From Pseudomonadota bacterium (GTDB lineage: Bacteria > Tectomicrobia > Entotheonellia > Entotheonellales > Entotheonellaceae): DNA of 41,081 bases. Positions within the stretch are counted from its first letter, which is position 1, and each line of letters opens with the position of its first letter. A model generated the notes under the pieces. That model did no database searches. It was not told the origin of the DNA and saw only the letters and a program-made list of their open reading frames with translations. Made by a program: the position numbers and the translations under genes. Positions 34,935-41,081 of this stretch are shown piece after piece. The stretch lies in the NCBI GenBank assembly GCA_005777235.1, contig SXND01000230.1, forward strand, positions 1 to 41,081, given 5' to 3'.

Positions 34935-35462
34935 ATGGACACCTTCGCGACCGACGCAGAAGCCGCTACGTATCGCATGCTCAAGCAGGTTCTACAGAAT
35001 CATGTGGCCCTGCATGCGATGTCGATCCTCGCCACCTCCATGGCCTGTACGGGGTTGGTGGGCGATCACTGTCTGGCGTGCTGCACGGCAGGGACCGCCC
35101 CGCACGAAGTCGTGGTAGGCATGCGTGACTGGCTCAAAAGCGGCGTGCGCGCGCGGCAGATGCAGCCCGCTCTGCCACCCTTCGGCCAGGCCTCAGCCCA
35201 CGCACCTGAAGTACACCTGGGTGAGCATTCTCGGAGCCTGTATGACGCCCTGCGGCAGCTTCTCCATGATGTCAGTGAGGCCCAGCGTATTGACAGCCGT
35301 GGCAGTATGCACATTGCGCTCCGGCTCCTCGCCGATGTGCTCAGCATGTTCCTGCACCAATTCAACCATACGCTGGACGCCGTAGACGTGATTATCGACA
35401 CGGTTGTTGGTCCGTCGCTCGACAGCTACCTGACGCCTCTTGTGCCCCCTGTGGCTTCCTGA
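34935..35462 (+). CDS. Hypothetical protein (175 residues)
   Basis: 175 residues from ATG 34935, with only a weak AGGA before it. The family is not recognised. The N-terminal part is helical (EAATYRMLKQVLQNHVALHAMSILATSMA) with a Cys-rich patch (CTGLVGDHCLACCTAG, near 38-53) that could bind a metal. A helical C-terminus follows (RIDSRGSMHIALRLLADVLSMFLHQFNHTLDAVDVIIDTVVGP). The composition fits the genome's coding style. It stands alone between a hairpin and a 264-bp gap (35463-35726) in which I see no gene. Confidence 0.5.
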   Translation: MDTFATDAEAATYRMLKQVLQNHVALHAMSILATSMACTGLVGDHCLACCTAGTAPHEVVVGMRDWLKSGVRARQMQPALPPFGQASAHAPEVHLGEHSRSLYDALRQLLHDVSEAQRIDSRGSMHIALRLLADVLSMFLHQFNHTLDAVDVIIDTVVGPSLDSYLTPLVPPVAS

Positions 35463-35726
35463 GCTGTTGCGGTCCCGCCTGCGTGCCGTTGTTGATACCC
35501 ACGGTGCACACCCAGGAGCCGCAGCAACTGTTGCCGTAGGCGTTACGCCTGGCACAGGGCTAGGCGACCCTTGGATGCACGTCGGGTCTCCCCATCAAGA
35601 GGCCAACTGGAGGATCGACGCTTGGTCGTGCGCCATGGGCCCAGTGGCAGACGGCGTTACCCCCTTCCCGTGACGTTGCCTGGACGGCTGAGGGCAGTCC
35701 TACACCGATACAATATCTCCACCCCA

Positions 35727-35963
35727 TCACGCCCACAGAGCCGTCGCCGGGTGCGTGGGGCCTGAGACGCAGCGCACAACGTTTTCGGGAATCCCCGTAG
35801 TTGGCGTCCTCCCCCGGCTCAAAGGCGGTGAGTAGCGCCATTCGTGCACGCCCTCGCGTGTGGCTTGCTCGCGGATGGCGAGCTCGAGCACCGCCGCCTG
35901 GCTGATGCTGCGCTTGCCCGCGATCACCGCCAAGAGGCGTTTGGCTTCTGGGCTGAGGCGCAT
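35727..35963 (-). CDS. Ribbon-helix-helix (CopG-like) regulator or antitoxin
   Basis: 78 residues from ATG 35963. Residues 1-40 read MRLSPEAKRLLAVIAGKRSI-SQAAVLELAIREQATREGV, the pattern of RHH/CopG and DUF1778-like antitoxins (beta strand, then two helices). The C-terminal 38 residues look atypical and may be out-of-frame decay after a lost natural stop. No toxin gene is seen next to it. An inverted repeat, AATGTAG...CTACATT, lies 32-56 nt upstream of the start and could be its own operator. Confidence 0.5.
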   Translation of the reverse strand: MRLSPEAKRLLAVIAGKRSISQAAVLELAIREQATREGVHEWRYSPPLSRGRTPTTGIPENVVRCVSGPTHPATALWA

Positions 35964-35994
35964 ACTGGTGCAGCATTGCGTTTCCAGGGGTTGT

Positions 35995-36019
35995 AATGTA
36001 GAACGTAATGCGCTACATT
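35995..36019. promoter_or_regulatory. Inverted repeat, possible RHH operator
   Basis: AATGTAG (35995-36001) and CTACATT (36013-36019) are perfect arms with an 11-bp spacer that contains another GTAATG. It lies between the RHH gene (minus) and the LamG gene (plus), so it could control both. Confidence 0.35.
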
Positions 36020-36108
36020 GCACCCCCTGGGGCCTTGCAGGCCCCCGCGATTTCCTCCCTCCGCTCAAGCGAGGGGCCTCCGGCGCAATCTTTGAGGAGA
36101 ACACGGGC

Positions 36109-36858
36109 ATGCTGCGTAAGACAAGTGCAGGGATTCTGGCCAGTCTGACTTGGTGGTGCATGAGCCTCGCTGGCCATGCCGCCACCGTGACCCACATCTA
36201 TGAGCTCAACGGTAGTTTTGCTGATGCCCTTGGTGGTCCTTCCATGGTGCCGACCGGAGGGACGCTGGGTCTAACAGGCTATACTTTTGGTGCAGGCCAA
36301 GGCCCGCATGTCAGCCAGGCCATCAACCCCGCCACCTACTCTATTGAAATGCTCTTCAGCATTGATACGACCAGTGACTACAGGAAACTCATCGATTTCA
36401 AGGACCGGACCGTTGATACGGGACTCTACAACCTCAATACCGCGTTGAATTTCTACGACCTCACTACGGGACCGACCGGGACGTTTACGGCGGGGCAAAT
36501 GGCCCACCTCGTGGTGACCCGTGATGACACTACCGATGCCTTCATTGGCTATGTCAATGGAGTGCAGCAGATTGCCTTCACCGATGCCGGTGCGCTCGCC
36601 ACCTTCACCGGCGCCAATAACATCATCCACTTCCTGCGGGATGACTCCGCCGTTGGGGGAGAAAACGCCAGCGGCTTTTTAGATCTTGTACGCCTGTATG
36701 ATGGCGTGCTCACCTCGGCGGAAGTGACCGATCTGTTCAACGGCGGCGTGCCGCCTGGACTCCCCGGACCGAGTGCGGTGCCTGAGCCGGCCACCGTGTT
36801 CTTAGTGAGCCTTGGGCTCCTGGGGGTGGGGGTGGTCGCCCGACGGCGCCAGCCGTAG
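36109..36858 (+). CDS. LamG-domain PEP-CTERM exported protein
   Basis: 249 residues from ATG 36109, with GAGGAG 9 nt upstream; the upstream open frame is noncoding. A Sec signal peptide (MLRKTSAGILASLTWWCMSLAGHAA) is followed by a concanavalin-type LamG/laminin-G domain (about 28-215: ATYSIEMLFSIDTTSDYRKLIDFKD...HLVVTRDDTTDAFIGYVNG...FLDLVRLYDGVLTSAEV). The C-terminus has VPEPATVFLVSLGLLGVGVVARRRQ, a PEP-CTERM sorting signal processed by exosortase. It is therefore a secreted, probably extracellular-matrix-linked protein. Exosortase itself is not in this window. Confidence 0.9.
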   Translation: MLRKTSAGILASLTWWCMSLAGHAATVTHIYELNGSFADALGGPSMVPTGGTLGLTGYTFGAGQGPHVSQAINPATYSIEMLFSIDTTSDYRKLIDFKDRTVDTGLYNLNTALNFYDLTTGPTGTFTAGQMAHLVVTRDDTTDAFIGYVNGVQQIAFTDAGALATFTGANNIIHFLRDDSAVGGENASGFLDLVRLYDGVLTSAEVTDLFNGGVPPGLPGPSAVPEPATVFLVSLGLLGVGVVARRRQP

Positions 36859-37062
36859 CCGACCGTCAGCCCAACATGGGGTGGCTGGCGACCGCAGCAG
36901 GCCTCAAGCGCTCAACGGGTGCCTTGCGGCCCAACCAGCAGACCCTGTGCGCGCTCCTGGTCGCCTGCGCCCCAAGGCCCAGGCGCGATCTGGCCTGGGC
37001 TGGCGCGTTGTGACCACCCGCGGCTGCAACCGTGTCAGGGAGAAAGGGTACACCTATGCACG

Positions 37063-37509
37063 ATGGCCACAGGCCGGTGGAGCGCTGCGCAATTGCGACG
37101 TGGCTGCGCGTTGGCCTGCATCATGGTGGTCATCTGGAGCCTGGGCCGCACGACCAGCGCCGTGGACGCCAGCCCGGCGGCCGGCACGCCGCTTGCGCCC
37201 CGTGTGGTCGATGGTGGCTTGGGGGCAATGTTGATCAGCGACCATGTCAAGACCGGGGCACTCCACAGCGCCGATGTGCTTTCTGCTGCCGAACTCGCCA
37301 GCATCGGTGATAGCGCCTACTCACCCGCGTCGGCAGCCCCAAAGAACGTACTCACCACGTTGACCAGCTTGTGCACTTCCGTCAGAAACTGCTGGCTGCC
37401 CGTGAGGGCGGGGAGGACATCGCGAAACCACCCCCCGACCGTGCGGGCTCTGGCCTGCGCGGCTGGCGCATGGGGCTCTGCAGCGGCCCTGGCCAGCGTG
37501 TGTACCTGA
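37063..37509 (+). CDS. Possible small exported protein overlapping the convergent gene
   Basis: An ATG at 37063 lies behind GGAGAAAGGG, about 20 nt upstream. It opens a frame with a signal-peptide-like stretch (CALACIMVVIWSLGRTTSAVDA). LAPRVVDGGLGAMLISDHVKTGALHSADVLSAAELASIGDSAY follows in coding style up to about 37320. Beyond that the frame is antisense to the pentapeptide gene and probably spurious. I think a real gene lost its 3' end here. The family is not recognised. The 36859-37062 stretch otherwise shows nothing. Confidence 0.3.
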   Translation: MATGRWSAAQLRRGCALACIMVVIWSLGRTTSAVDASPAAGTPLAPRVVDGGLGAMLISDHVKTGALHSADVLSAAELASIGDSAYSPASAAPKNVLTTLTSLCTSVRNCWLPVRAGRTSRNHPPTVRALACAAGAWGSAAALASVCT

Positions 37510-39524
37510 TGCAGCGCCTCGGTTTTGTCGGGCTCCGCCAGCGTGGTTTCAGCATCGAGCAAGCGCCGTAAGGCGTCAAGATGCTGCTTCAGCATCTGGG
37601 CCGCCGTGTCGGTTTCAGGGAGGCCCTTGATGCTCTCGGCTACCTGGAGACTGTGATCGCCGAGGTTGAGTTGCCCGGTGTTGTCGCGTCCAACGTGGAC
37701 TTCGCGACGATGATCATCGACGTGCATGGTCCCTCCTTGATAGACAACCAGTGGCTTGCTGGCCAGTGATTCTACTATGTGCGTCAGCGAGGCGTTGTGC
37801 TGACGCTCTACGGCCAGCACGGTATCTCGCCCCGCCAGTTGCTCCTGATACCTGGCTTCGATGCGTGCCAGTTTCTCCTGATACCCGGCGCGTAAATCGG
37901 CGTGCAGACGCTCTTTGGGCATCCCCGGCGGCGCATGCACGCGTACAACGAACACCCCGTCGCCTTTGTCTTCAATGCCTTGTACCCGTACCTCAGCGGC
38001 GTCCGACCCGGCCTGCTGACGGATACGCTGCACCGTGGCCAGCAGGGCTTGCCAGTCAATACCATCGCGAAAAATCAGGTCCACGGTGTGAAACACTTCC
38101 TCAAATAGCTTGGTGAACTCCCCCGGCCCAAACTGGCCACTAGCCGGGCGGCGCTCGCCGTGCCCACCCAGGAGGTAGACATAGGCGCAGACCACGTCAT
38201 CTAACTTCGTGGTGTGATCAATGTTCCAGGCTTCCACACAGGCGCCGGTGAGGTTGGCGCCGGTAAAATCGGTCCCAATGGCCTGTAATTTGGTGAGGTT
38301 GGCATCACGCAGGTCCCCCTGGCACAGAGCCGCACCGCTGACGTCGGCCTCGGTGAGATCCGCGTCACGCAGGTTGGCGGCGACGAGAGAGGCGCCCCGC
38401 AGGTCTTTCCTGGCGTAGGCGCCGTTTTGCCCGGCGCCAGTGACCAGGAGCTGGCGCACGACAGGGTCCGCCAGCAGGGTGTCTTTGTCCTGGGCATAGT
38501 GCAGATCTCGGGCCTCACGCAGGCAGGTGTGGTGCAGCGTGGCGCCCCGCAACCTGGCCTGGCCTAGCCGGGCGCCGGTGAGGTTCGCGTTACGCAGGTC
38601 AGCCTGGGTGAAATTGGTGCCCAGCCAGCAGCGCCACCACAGGCCTACACGCCGGAGCAGAGCAAAGCGCGGGTCGTCGCGCCAGGCACGGCATGAGGCG
38701 TACCAGAATGCCGCGATGTAGCACATCGCCAGGAGAGCCATAACGACGAAGTCTATCACTCCTACTCCTAAAACTATAACTATTAATACTCCTATGACTA
38801 CATCTACACCTATACCTACGACTACTCCTTCTCCTACTCCTGCTCCTTCTACTATGACTGCTACTACTACTATGACTAATACTACTACTGCGCCTACGAC
38901 TGCGCCTGCGCCTACGCCTACGACTACGCCTATGACTGCGCCTGCGCCTGCGCCTGCGACTGCGACTGCGACTGCGACTACGGAGGAAGAAAGCCCGATA
39001 CTTAGAGCTGGAAGAACTCCGCGCCACACGAGAAGGATAAGATAAAGGCACACCAGAGCAGCATAGATCGCGGCAAGAAGGTCTCCCCACGGTTGGAGAT
39101 CTTGGTCATGCCTGAGCAGAGTGAAGACCATGAGCATGAGTGCAAACAGGGAGCCTTGTAGGGCAGTCAAGGACAATATAGCCGCACTTTTAAGCACCCT
39201 CGCCTGCCACCGCACCCCCGTCACCACCTGGCGCAAATCCGCGCCCACCAGCGTCGCCTGGCGCAAATCCGCCCCCTGCAGCTTGGCGCCGCGCAAGTCC
39301 GCCCGGCTCAGATCCAGCCCGCGCAACCTGGCGCCGCGTAGATCCGCCTGCCGCAAGTCGGCCCCTTGCAGAAAATCCCGCCCTTTGCGGCAGGCTTCTC
39401 GGGTGAAATTGCGCCCGCGCAGGTTCTCACCACGCAGATTGAGAGGTGTCATGGTGTTCTCGCCTGATTGAGCCACCGTGTCAGAGGCGCCAGGCTGCGA
39501 GGATGCACCTTGGCCTGTCTCCAT
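37317..39524 (-). CDS. Pentapeptide-repeat membrane protein with microsatellite-encoded membrane region
   Basis: 735 residues from ATG 39524, with GGAGGAG about 9 nt upstream. The order is as follows. Pentapeptide block 1 is about 27-95 (A(D/N)LR units such as GADLRQADLRGARL). Two hydrophobic helices are about 105-155. A Gly/Val/Ala/Ile-only stretch is about 175-265. Another helix (VVMALLAMCYIAAFWYASCRAW) follows. Pentapeptide block 2 is about 305-455, and a soluble C-terminus includes VDLIFRDGIDWQALLATVQRI and a coiled-coil-like GYQEKLARIEARYQEQLAG. A helical module at the very end (TEALHQVHTLARAAA...VVSTFFGA) recalls the C-terminal module of cyanobacterial membrane or effector-associated proteins. 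The function is unknown; a membrane scaffold or sensor is plausible. The Gly/Val stretch is encoded almost entirely by GNA/GNC codons. Confidence 0.85.
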   Translation of the reverse strand: METGQGASSQPGASDTVAQSGENTMTPLNLRGENLRGRNFTREACRKGRDFLQGADLRQADLRGARLRGLDLSRADLRGAKLQGADLRQATLVGADLRQVVTGVRWQARVLKSAAILSLTALQGSLFALMLMVFTLLRHDQDLQPWGDLLAAIYAALVCLYLILLVWRGVLPALSIGLSSSVVAVAVAVAGAGAGAVIGVVVGVGAGAVVGAVVVLVIVVVAVIVEGAGVGEGVVVGIGVDVVIGVLIVIVLGVGVIDFVVMALLAMCYIAAFWYASCRAWRDDPRFALLRRVGLWWRCWLGTNFTQADLRNANLTGARLGQARLRGATLHHTCLREARDLHYAQDKDTLLADPVVRQLLVTGAGQNGAYARKDLRGASLVAANLRDADLTEADVSGAALCQGDLRDANLTKLQAIGTDFTGANLTGACVEAWNIDHTTKLDDVVCAYVYLLGGHGERRPASGQFGPGEFTKLFEEVFHTVDLIFRDGIDWQALLATVQRIRQQAGSDAAEVRVQGIEDKGDGVFVVRVHAPPGMPKERLHADLRAGYQEKLARIEARYQEQLAGRDTVLAVERQHNASLTHIVESLASKPLVVYQGGTMHVDDHRREVHVGRDNTGQLNLGDHSLQVAESIKGLPETDTAAQMLKQHLDALRRLLDAETTLAEPDKTEALHQVHTLARAAAEPHAPAAQARARTVGGWFRDVLPALTGSQQFLTEVHKLVNVVSTFFGAADAGE
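38755..38990 (-). repeat. Hexanucleotide-type microsatellite inside the pentapeptide gene
   Basis: Read on the minus strand, codons run GTC GCA (four tandem copies), GGC GCA (three), then mixed GTA, GGA, GTC and ATA codons for about 75 codons. Nearly every codon is G-N-A or G-N-C, and the local GC content is below that of the flanks. The period-6 register keeps the frame whatever the copy number. Confidence 0.85.
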
Positions 39525-39701
39525 GTTGCTGCTCTCCTCCGCCGTGGTGCCCAATGTCCGTCACCCAGGCCAGCCCCAGCGCCAGCCTCCATGGTACGTG
39601 TCGTAAGCCATGCGGGCGCTATTGTGCCACAGTCCCAGCGAGACTGCATCCCCTGCGTCGCTTGGCCGTGGGCGATGGTGGCAACGCCATAGACCTCTTC
39701 C

Positions 39702-39726
39702 CTGGGAGCGCGGGCGTCCCGCCGGC
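39702..39726. repeat. CTGGGAGC element, half copy (copy 3)
   Basis: CTGGGAGCGCGGGCGTC and the following CGCCGGC repeat the left arm and inner part of the 29740-29797 hairpin, without the right arm. It lies in the 39525-39811 gap, where nothing else is recognisable apart from the Fur box region that follows. Confidence 0.55.
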
Positions 39727-39806
39727 TGGGGAAGCGCCCAGGATGGCCGCATTCCCCGGCCTGTGACGCCTCGGCCCGGACGTTCTGTCTCCCACACATT
39801 TTTATC

Positions 39807-39836
39807 TTGAAAATGATTTTCAAAATCATTTATAGT
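39807..39836 (+). promoter_or_regulatory. Fur box covering a sigma-70 promoter
   Basis: AATGATTTTCAAAATCATT at 39812-39830 is a perfect 9-1-9 palindrome and a close match to the Fur consensus GATAATGATAATCATTATC. It fills the spacer of a promoter with -35 TTGAAA (39807-39812) and -10 TATAGT (39831-39836, 18-bp spacing). Iron-bound Fur would block RNA polymerase, so the downstream pair should be induced by iron starvation. Confidence 0.85.
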
Positions 39837-39892
39837 CATCCCCCGCAAGCACCGTCTGTCTCTACAAGGCTCTGTCACCAAGGAGAAACTCC

Positions 39893-40237
39893 GTGCAACG
39901 TCTCACATCGCTCCTACCGATCATCGCGCTCTCCCTCGCTCTCAGTGCCGCGTGCGCGTCTGCTGCAGACACCACGCCAGAACTGACCCTCACGCTCGAG
40001 CAGCACCGCTTTACACCGGAAGAACTGCGGGTCAAGGCCAATACCCCGTTCGTCCTGGTCATCACCAACAAGGACAAAGAGGAGGAGGAATTTGAAATCG
40101 CCACACTCCGCATTGAGAAAATGGTGCCTGGCGGGAAAACCCTGCCACTGAAAATGCCGGCCCTCAAACCCAGCACGTACGTCTTCGTTGGGGAATTTCA
40201 CGAGAAGACCGCCAAGGGGCGCATCATCGCTGAGTGA
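39893..40237 (+). CDS. Periplasmic cupredoxin-like protein, iron-regulated
   Basis: 114 residues with a Sec signal peptide (LLPIIALSLALSAACASAA, about 1-25) and one cupredoxin_1-type domain. Beta-strand segments include LTLTLEQHRFTPEELRVKANTPFVLVITNKD and ALKPSTYVFVGEFHEKTAKGRI. The start is 39893, with AAGGAGAAA upstream. Related domains occur in EfeO and in small periplasmic proteins next to FTR1-type ferrous-iron permeases. The usual Met near the C-terminal ligand loop is Ala here (HEKTAKG), so metal binding may differ. The Fur box 63 nt upstream indicates induction under iron limitation. The next gene follows after 36 nt in the same operon. Confidence 0.85.
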   Translation: MQRLTSLLPIIALSLALSAACASAADTTPELTLTLEQHRFTPEELRVKANTPFVLVITNKDKEEEEFEIATLRIEKMVPGGKTLPLKMPALKPSTYVFVGEFHEKTAKGRIIAE

Positions 40238-40273
40238 GGCGCGTGCCTGCTCGCCAAACATGAGGAGACGCAC

Positions 40274-40843
40274 ATGCGCTATATCACGCTCGGGCTGGTG
40301 TTACTGCTCGGTGGGGCCCTCGCCCCAGCCTACGCCCAATACGCAGAACCCAATATCAGTTTTTTCTATCCTTTAGCGACCAGACGACCGGTCACTGAGC
40401 GCGAACTCGAAGGCCAGATGGTCCATAGCAAGGGGCCGGAGGGCCGTGAAACTGCAGCGCTCCTGGCCCTGGAGTGGCCGGTCCTGCCGCGTGTGCAGCT
40501 TGAGGTCGAAATCCCCTTCACCGTCCTTGATCCCGATGCCGGCAAGGTGGTCGCCGGTTTTGGGGATATCGAGCTGCAAGCCAAGCTCCAGGTGTTCAAG
40601 TCTGTGCAATATCGTGCCCTGGTGGCGTTTGGGCTCGAAATGAAACTGCCCGCCGGCTCGCGCGCCCGCAGGCTGGGCGGCGAACACGCCATTGAGCCGT
40701 TTCTGACTGCGGGCATAGCGCTGGGACCATTCGATCTGATTGGCGAGGTGGCCTATGAATGGATTCTGAATGGCGACGACCGCCCACGGGAACAGGAATT
40801 GACGGCGCGTCTGGCGGTGGGCTATCCGGTCTCACAGAAATAG
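40274..40843 (+). CDS. Outer-membrane beta-barrel-type protein, 3' end probably lost
   Basis: 189 residues with a Sec signal peptide (ITLGLVLLLGGALAPAYAQ). Alternating hydrophobic strands follow (LPRVQLEVEIPFTVL, FGDIELQAKLQVFKSVQYRALVAFGLEMKLP, PFLTAGIALGPFDLIGEVAYEWIL), as in 'MetA-pathway' or transporter-like outer-membrane proteins. These are typically longer, about 250 residues. The frame ends LAVGYPVSQK-stop with the stop codon inside a hairpin row (40843-40879) typical of IS200/IS605 ends. It is probably C-terminally truncated by that insertion and part of the Fur-controlled iron-uptake operon. Confidence 0.75.
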   Translation: MRYITLGLVLLLGGALAPAYAQYAEPNISFFYPLATRRPVTERELEGQMVHSKGPEGRETAALLALEWPVLPRVQLEVEIPFTVLDPDAGKVVAGFGDIELQAKLQVFKSVQYRALVAFGLEMKLPAGSRARRLGGEHAIEPFLTAGIALGPFDLIGEVAYEWILNGDDRPREQELTARLAVGYPVSQK

Positions 40844-40879
40844 CGCTTTAGCGCGTGGAAGCCACGCCGATTTATCGGC
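40843..40879 (+). mobile_element. Row of hairpins resembling an IS200/IS605 end
   Basis: Three adjoining stems lie here: GCGC-TTTA-GCGC (40843-40854), CGTGG-AAG-CCACG (40854-40866) and GCCGA-TTTA-TCGGC (40866-40879). A GAAGCC-stem-TTTA-stem pattern is typical of the 3' end (RE) and scaffold RNA of TnpB elements. Here it lies upstream of tnpB, directly behind the truncated outer-membrane gene. Confidence 0.5.
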
Positions 40880-40949
40880 AGTAGAGGAAACGTTCCCGGC
40901 TTGAGCCAGAGGCATTGTATGTGATATACGCATGTGATACAATATTCGC

Positions 40950-41081
40950 ATGAAAACCGTACGCACGATTGCCTGCAAACTTGTGCCAACTGACGAGCAA
41001 CGTACGGAATTGGATGCCACACTTGTGGCCTTTGCCGAGGCCTGTAACTTTGCGGCAGAGGTTGCCAGGTCGATCCATTCC
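40950..41081 (+). CDS. tnpB: TnpB (IS605 OrfB-type RNA-guided nuclease), N-terminal part
   Basis: 44 codons from ATG 40950 to the window edge read MKTVRTIACKLVPTDEQRTE-LDATLVAFAEACNFAAEVARSIHS. This matches the N-terminus of TnpB/OrfB proteins (K.KL.PT..Q...L......F..ACN..). The RuvC and zinc-finger parts lie outside the window. No tnpA is visible before it, so it may be an IS1341-type (tnpB-only) element. Its start lies 70 nt after the hairpin row. Confidence 0.8.
   Translation, partial: MKTVRTIACKLVPTDEQRTELDATLVAFAEACNFAAEVARSIHS

Noticed and set aside
35560..35976. 138-codon minus-strand frame overlapping the RHH gene
   Set aside because: The residue composition is unlike a folded protein (mostly R, G, H, P), and the RHH frame has a family pattern.
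36020..36108. Cyclic-di-GMP riboswitch ahead of the PEP-CTERM gene
   Set aside because: A GCCTCCGGCGC stretch hints at it, but the rest of the conserved core is absent.
1..41081. CRISPR arrays, tRNA or rRNA genes
   Set aside because: I saw no short evenly spaced repeats with unique spacers outside coding repeats, and no tRNA-like or rRNA-like stretch. Detection by eye is limited.

Overview
The window reads as a chromosomal segment of a GC-rich, Gram-negative-type bacterium. It has lipoprotein and Sec signal peptides, an outer-membrane-type protein and a PEP-CTERM sorting signal. The gene mix points to a large, accessory-rich genome of the 'Candidatus Entotheonella'/Tectomicrobia kind. That mix is DUF1800/DUF1501 pairs, several orphan TPP enzymes, Uma2 and DUF4058 proteins, a CHAT/NB-ARC/TPR protein, pentapeptide membrane proteins and many decayed genes. 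The taxonomic guess is inference from gene content only.

Layout. (1) 1-2204: the end of an ISAzo13-type transposase, then two decayed minus-strand genes (a STAND-like ATPase and its partner). (2) 2463-9666: one giant secreted lipoprotein gene with 11 PKD-like repeats, two other Ig-like repeats and four ~235-residue repeats. A 4-bp tandem duplication at 5467-5474 splits it. (3) 9903-19489: a minus-strand metabolic block with a thiolase-like protein, its DUF35 partner, an acetolactate-synthase-like TPP enzyme, an acyl-CoA-dehydrogenase-like flavoenzyme, an LLM oxidoreductase, and the E1-beta and E1-alpha subunits of a 2-oxoacid dehydrogenase. A Uma2 gene sits between the two E1 genes. (4) 19636-22086: a gene graveyard holding the tail of a polysaccharide deacetylase, a mutated IS630 element and a caspase/EF-hand/SUMF1 remnant. 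(5) 22087-25793: a second TPP enzyme, a DUF4058 gene, and two small genes ahead of the CHAT gene. (6) 25783-29643: a 1286-residue CHAT-NB-ARC-TPR protein. (7) 29920-34842: aldo/keto reductase, then a DUF1800-DUF1501-NHL operon with a near-consensus promoter. (8) 34935-37509: small or hypothetical genes, an RHH regulator and a LamG/PEP-CTERM protein. (9) 37317-39524: a pentapeptide membrane protein whose membrane region is encoded by a hexanucleotide microsatellite. (10) 39812-40843: a Fur-box-controlled cupredoxin plus outer-membrane protein pair, cut by an IS200/IS605 element whose tnpB runs off the right edge.

Most interesting signal: three genes (Uma2, 17390-18349; DUF4058, 23910-24692; a 90-residue ORF, 25514-25786) are each flanked by direct repeats. 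In each case the repeat is the end of the neighbouring host gene. One copy completes the intact host gene and the other is a remnant on the far side. The Uma2 cassette interrupts what was a tight E1-alpha/E1-beta operon, the DUF4058 cassette copied 80 bp of a TPP gene start, and the 90-residue ORF copied a stop/start overlap. A fourth, older-looking case flanks the flavoenzyme gene. This suggests a host-sparing insertion mechanism. Uma2 and DUF4058 share visible PD / E-x-(L)SP-x-N / KR motifs, so a nuclease-linked mobility is a testable idea.

Other points worth attention are the CHAT locus with its small membrane partner, the length-variable-looking membrane repeat, and the Cys-Cys-bearing repeats of the giant lipoprotein.
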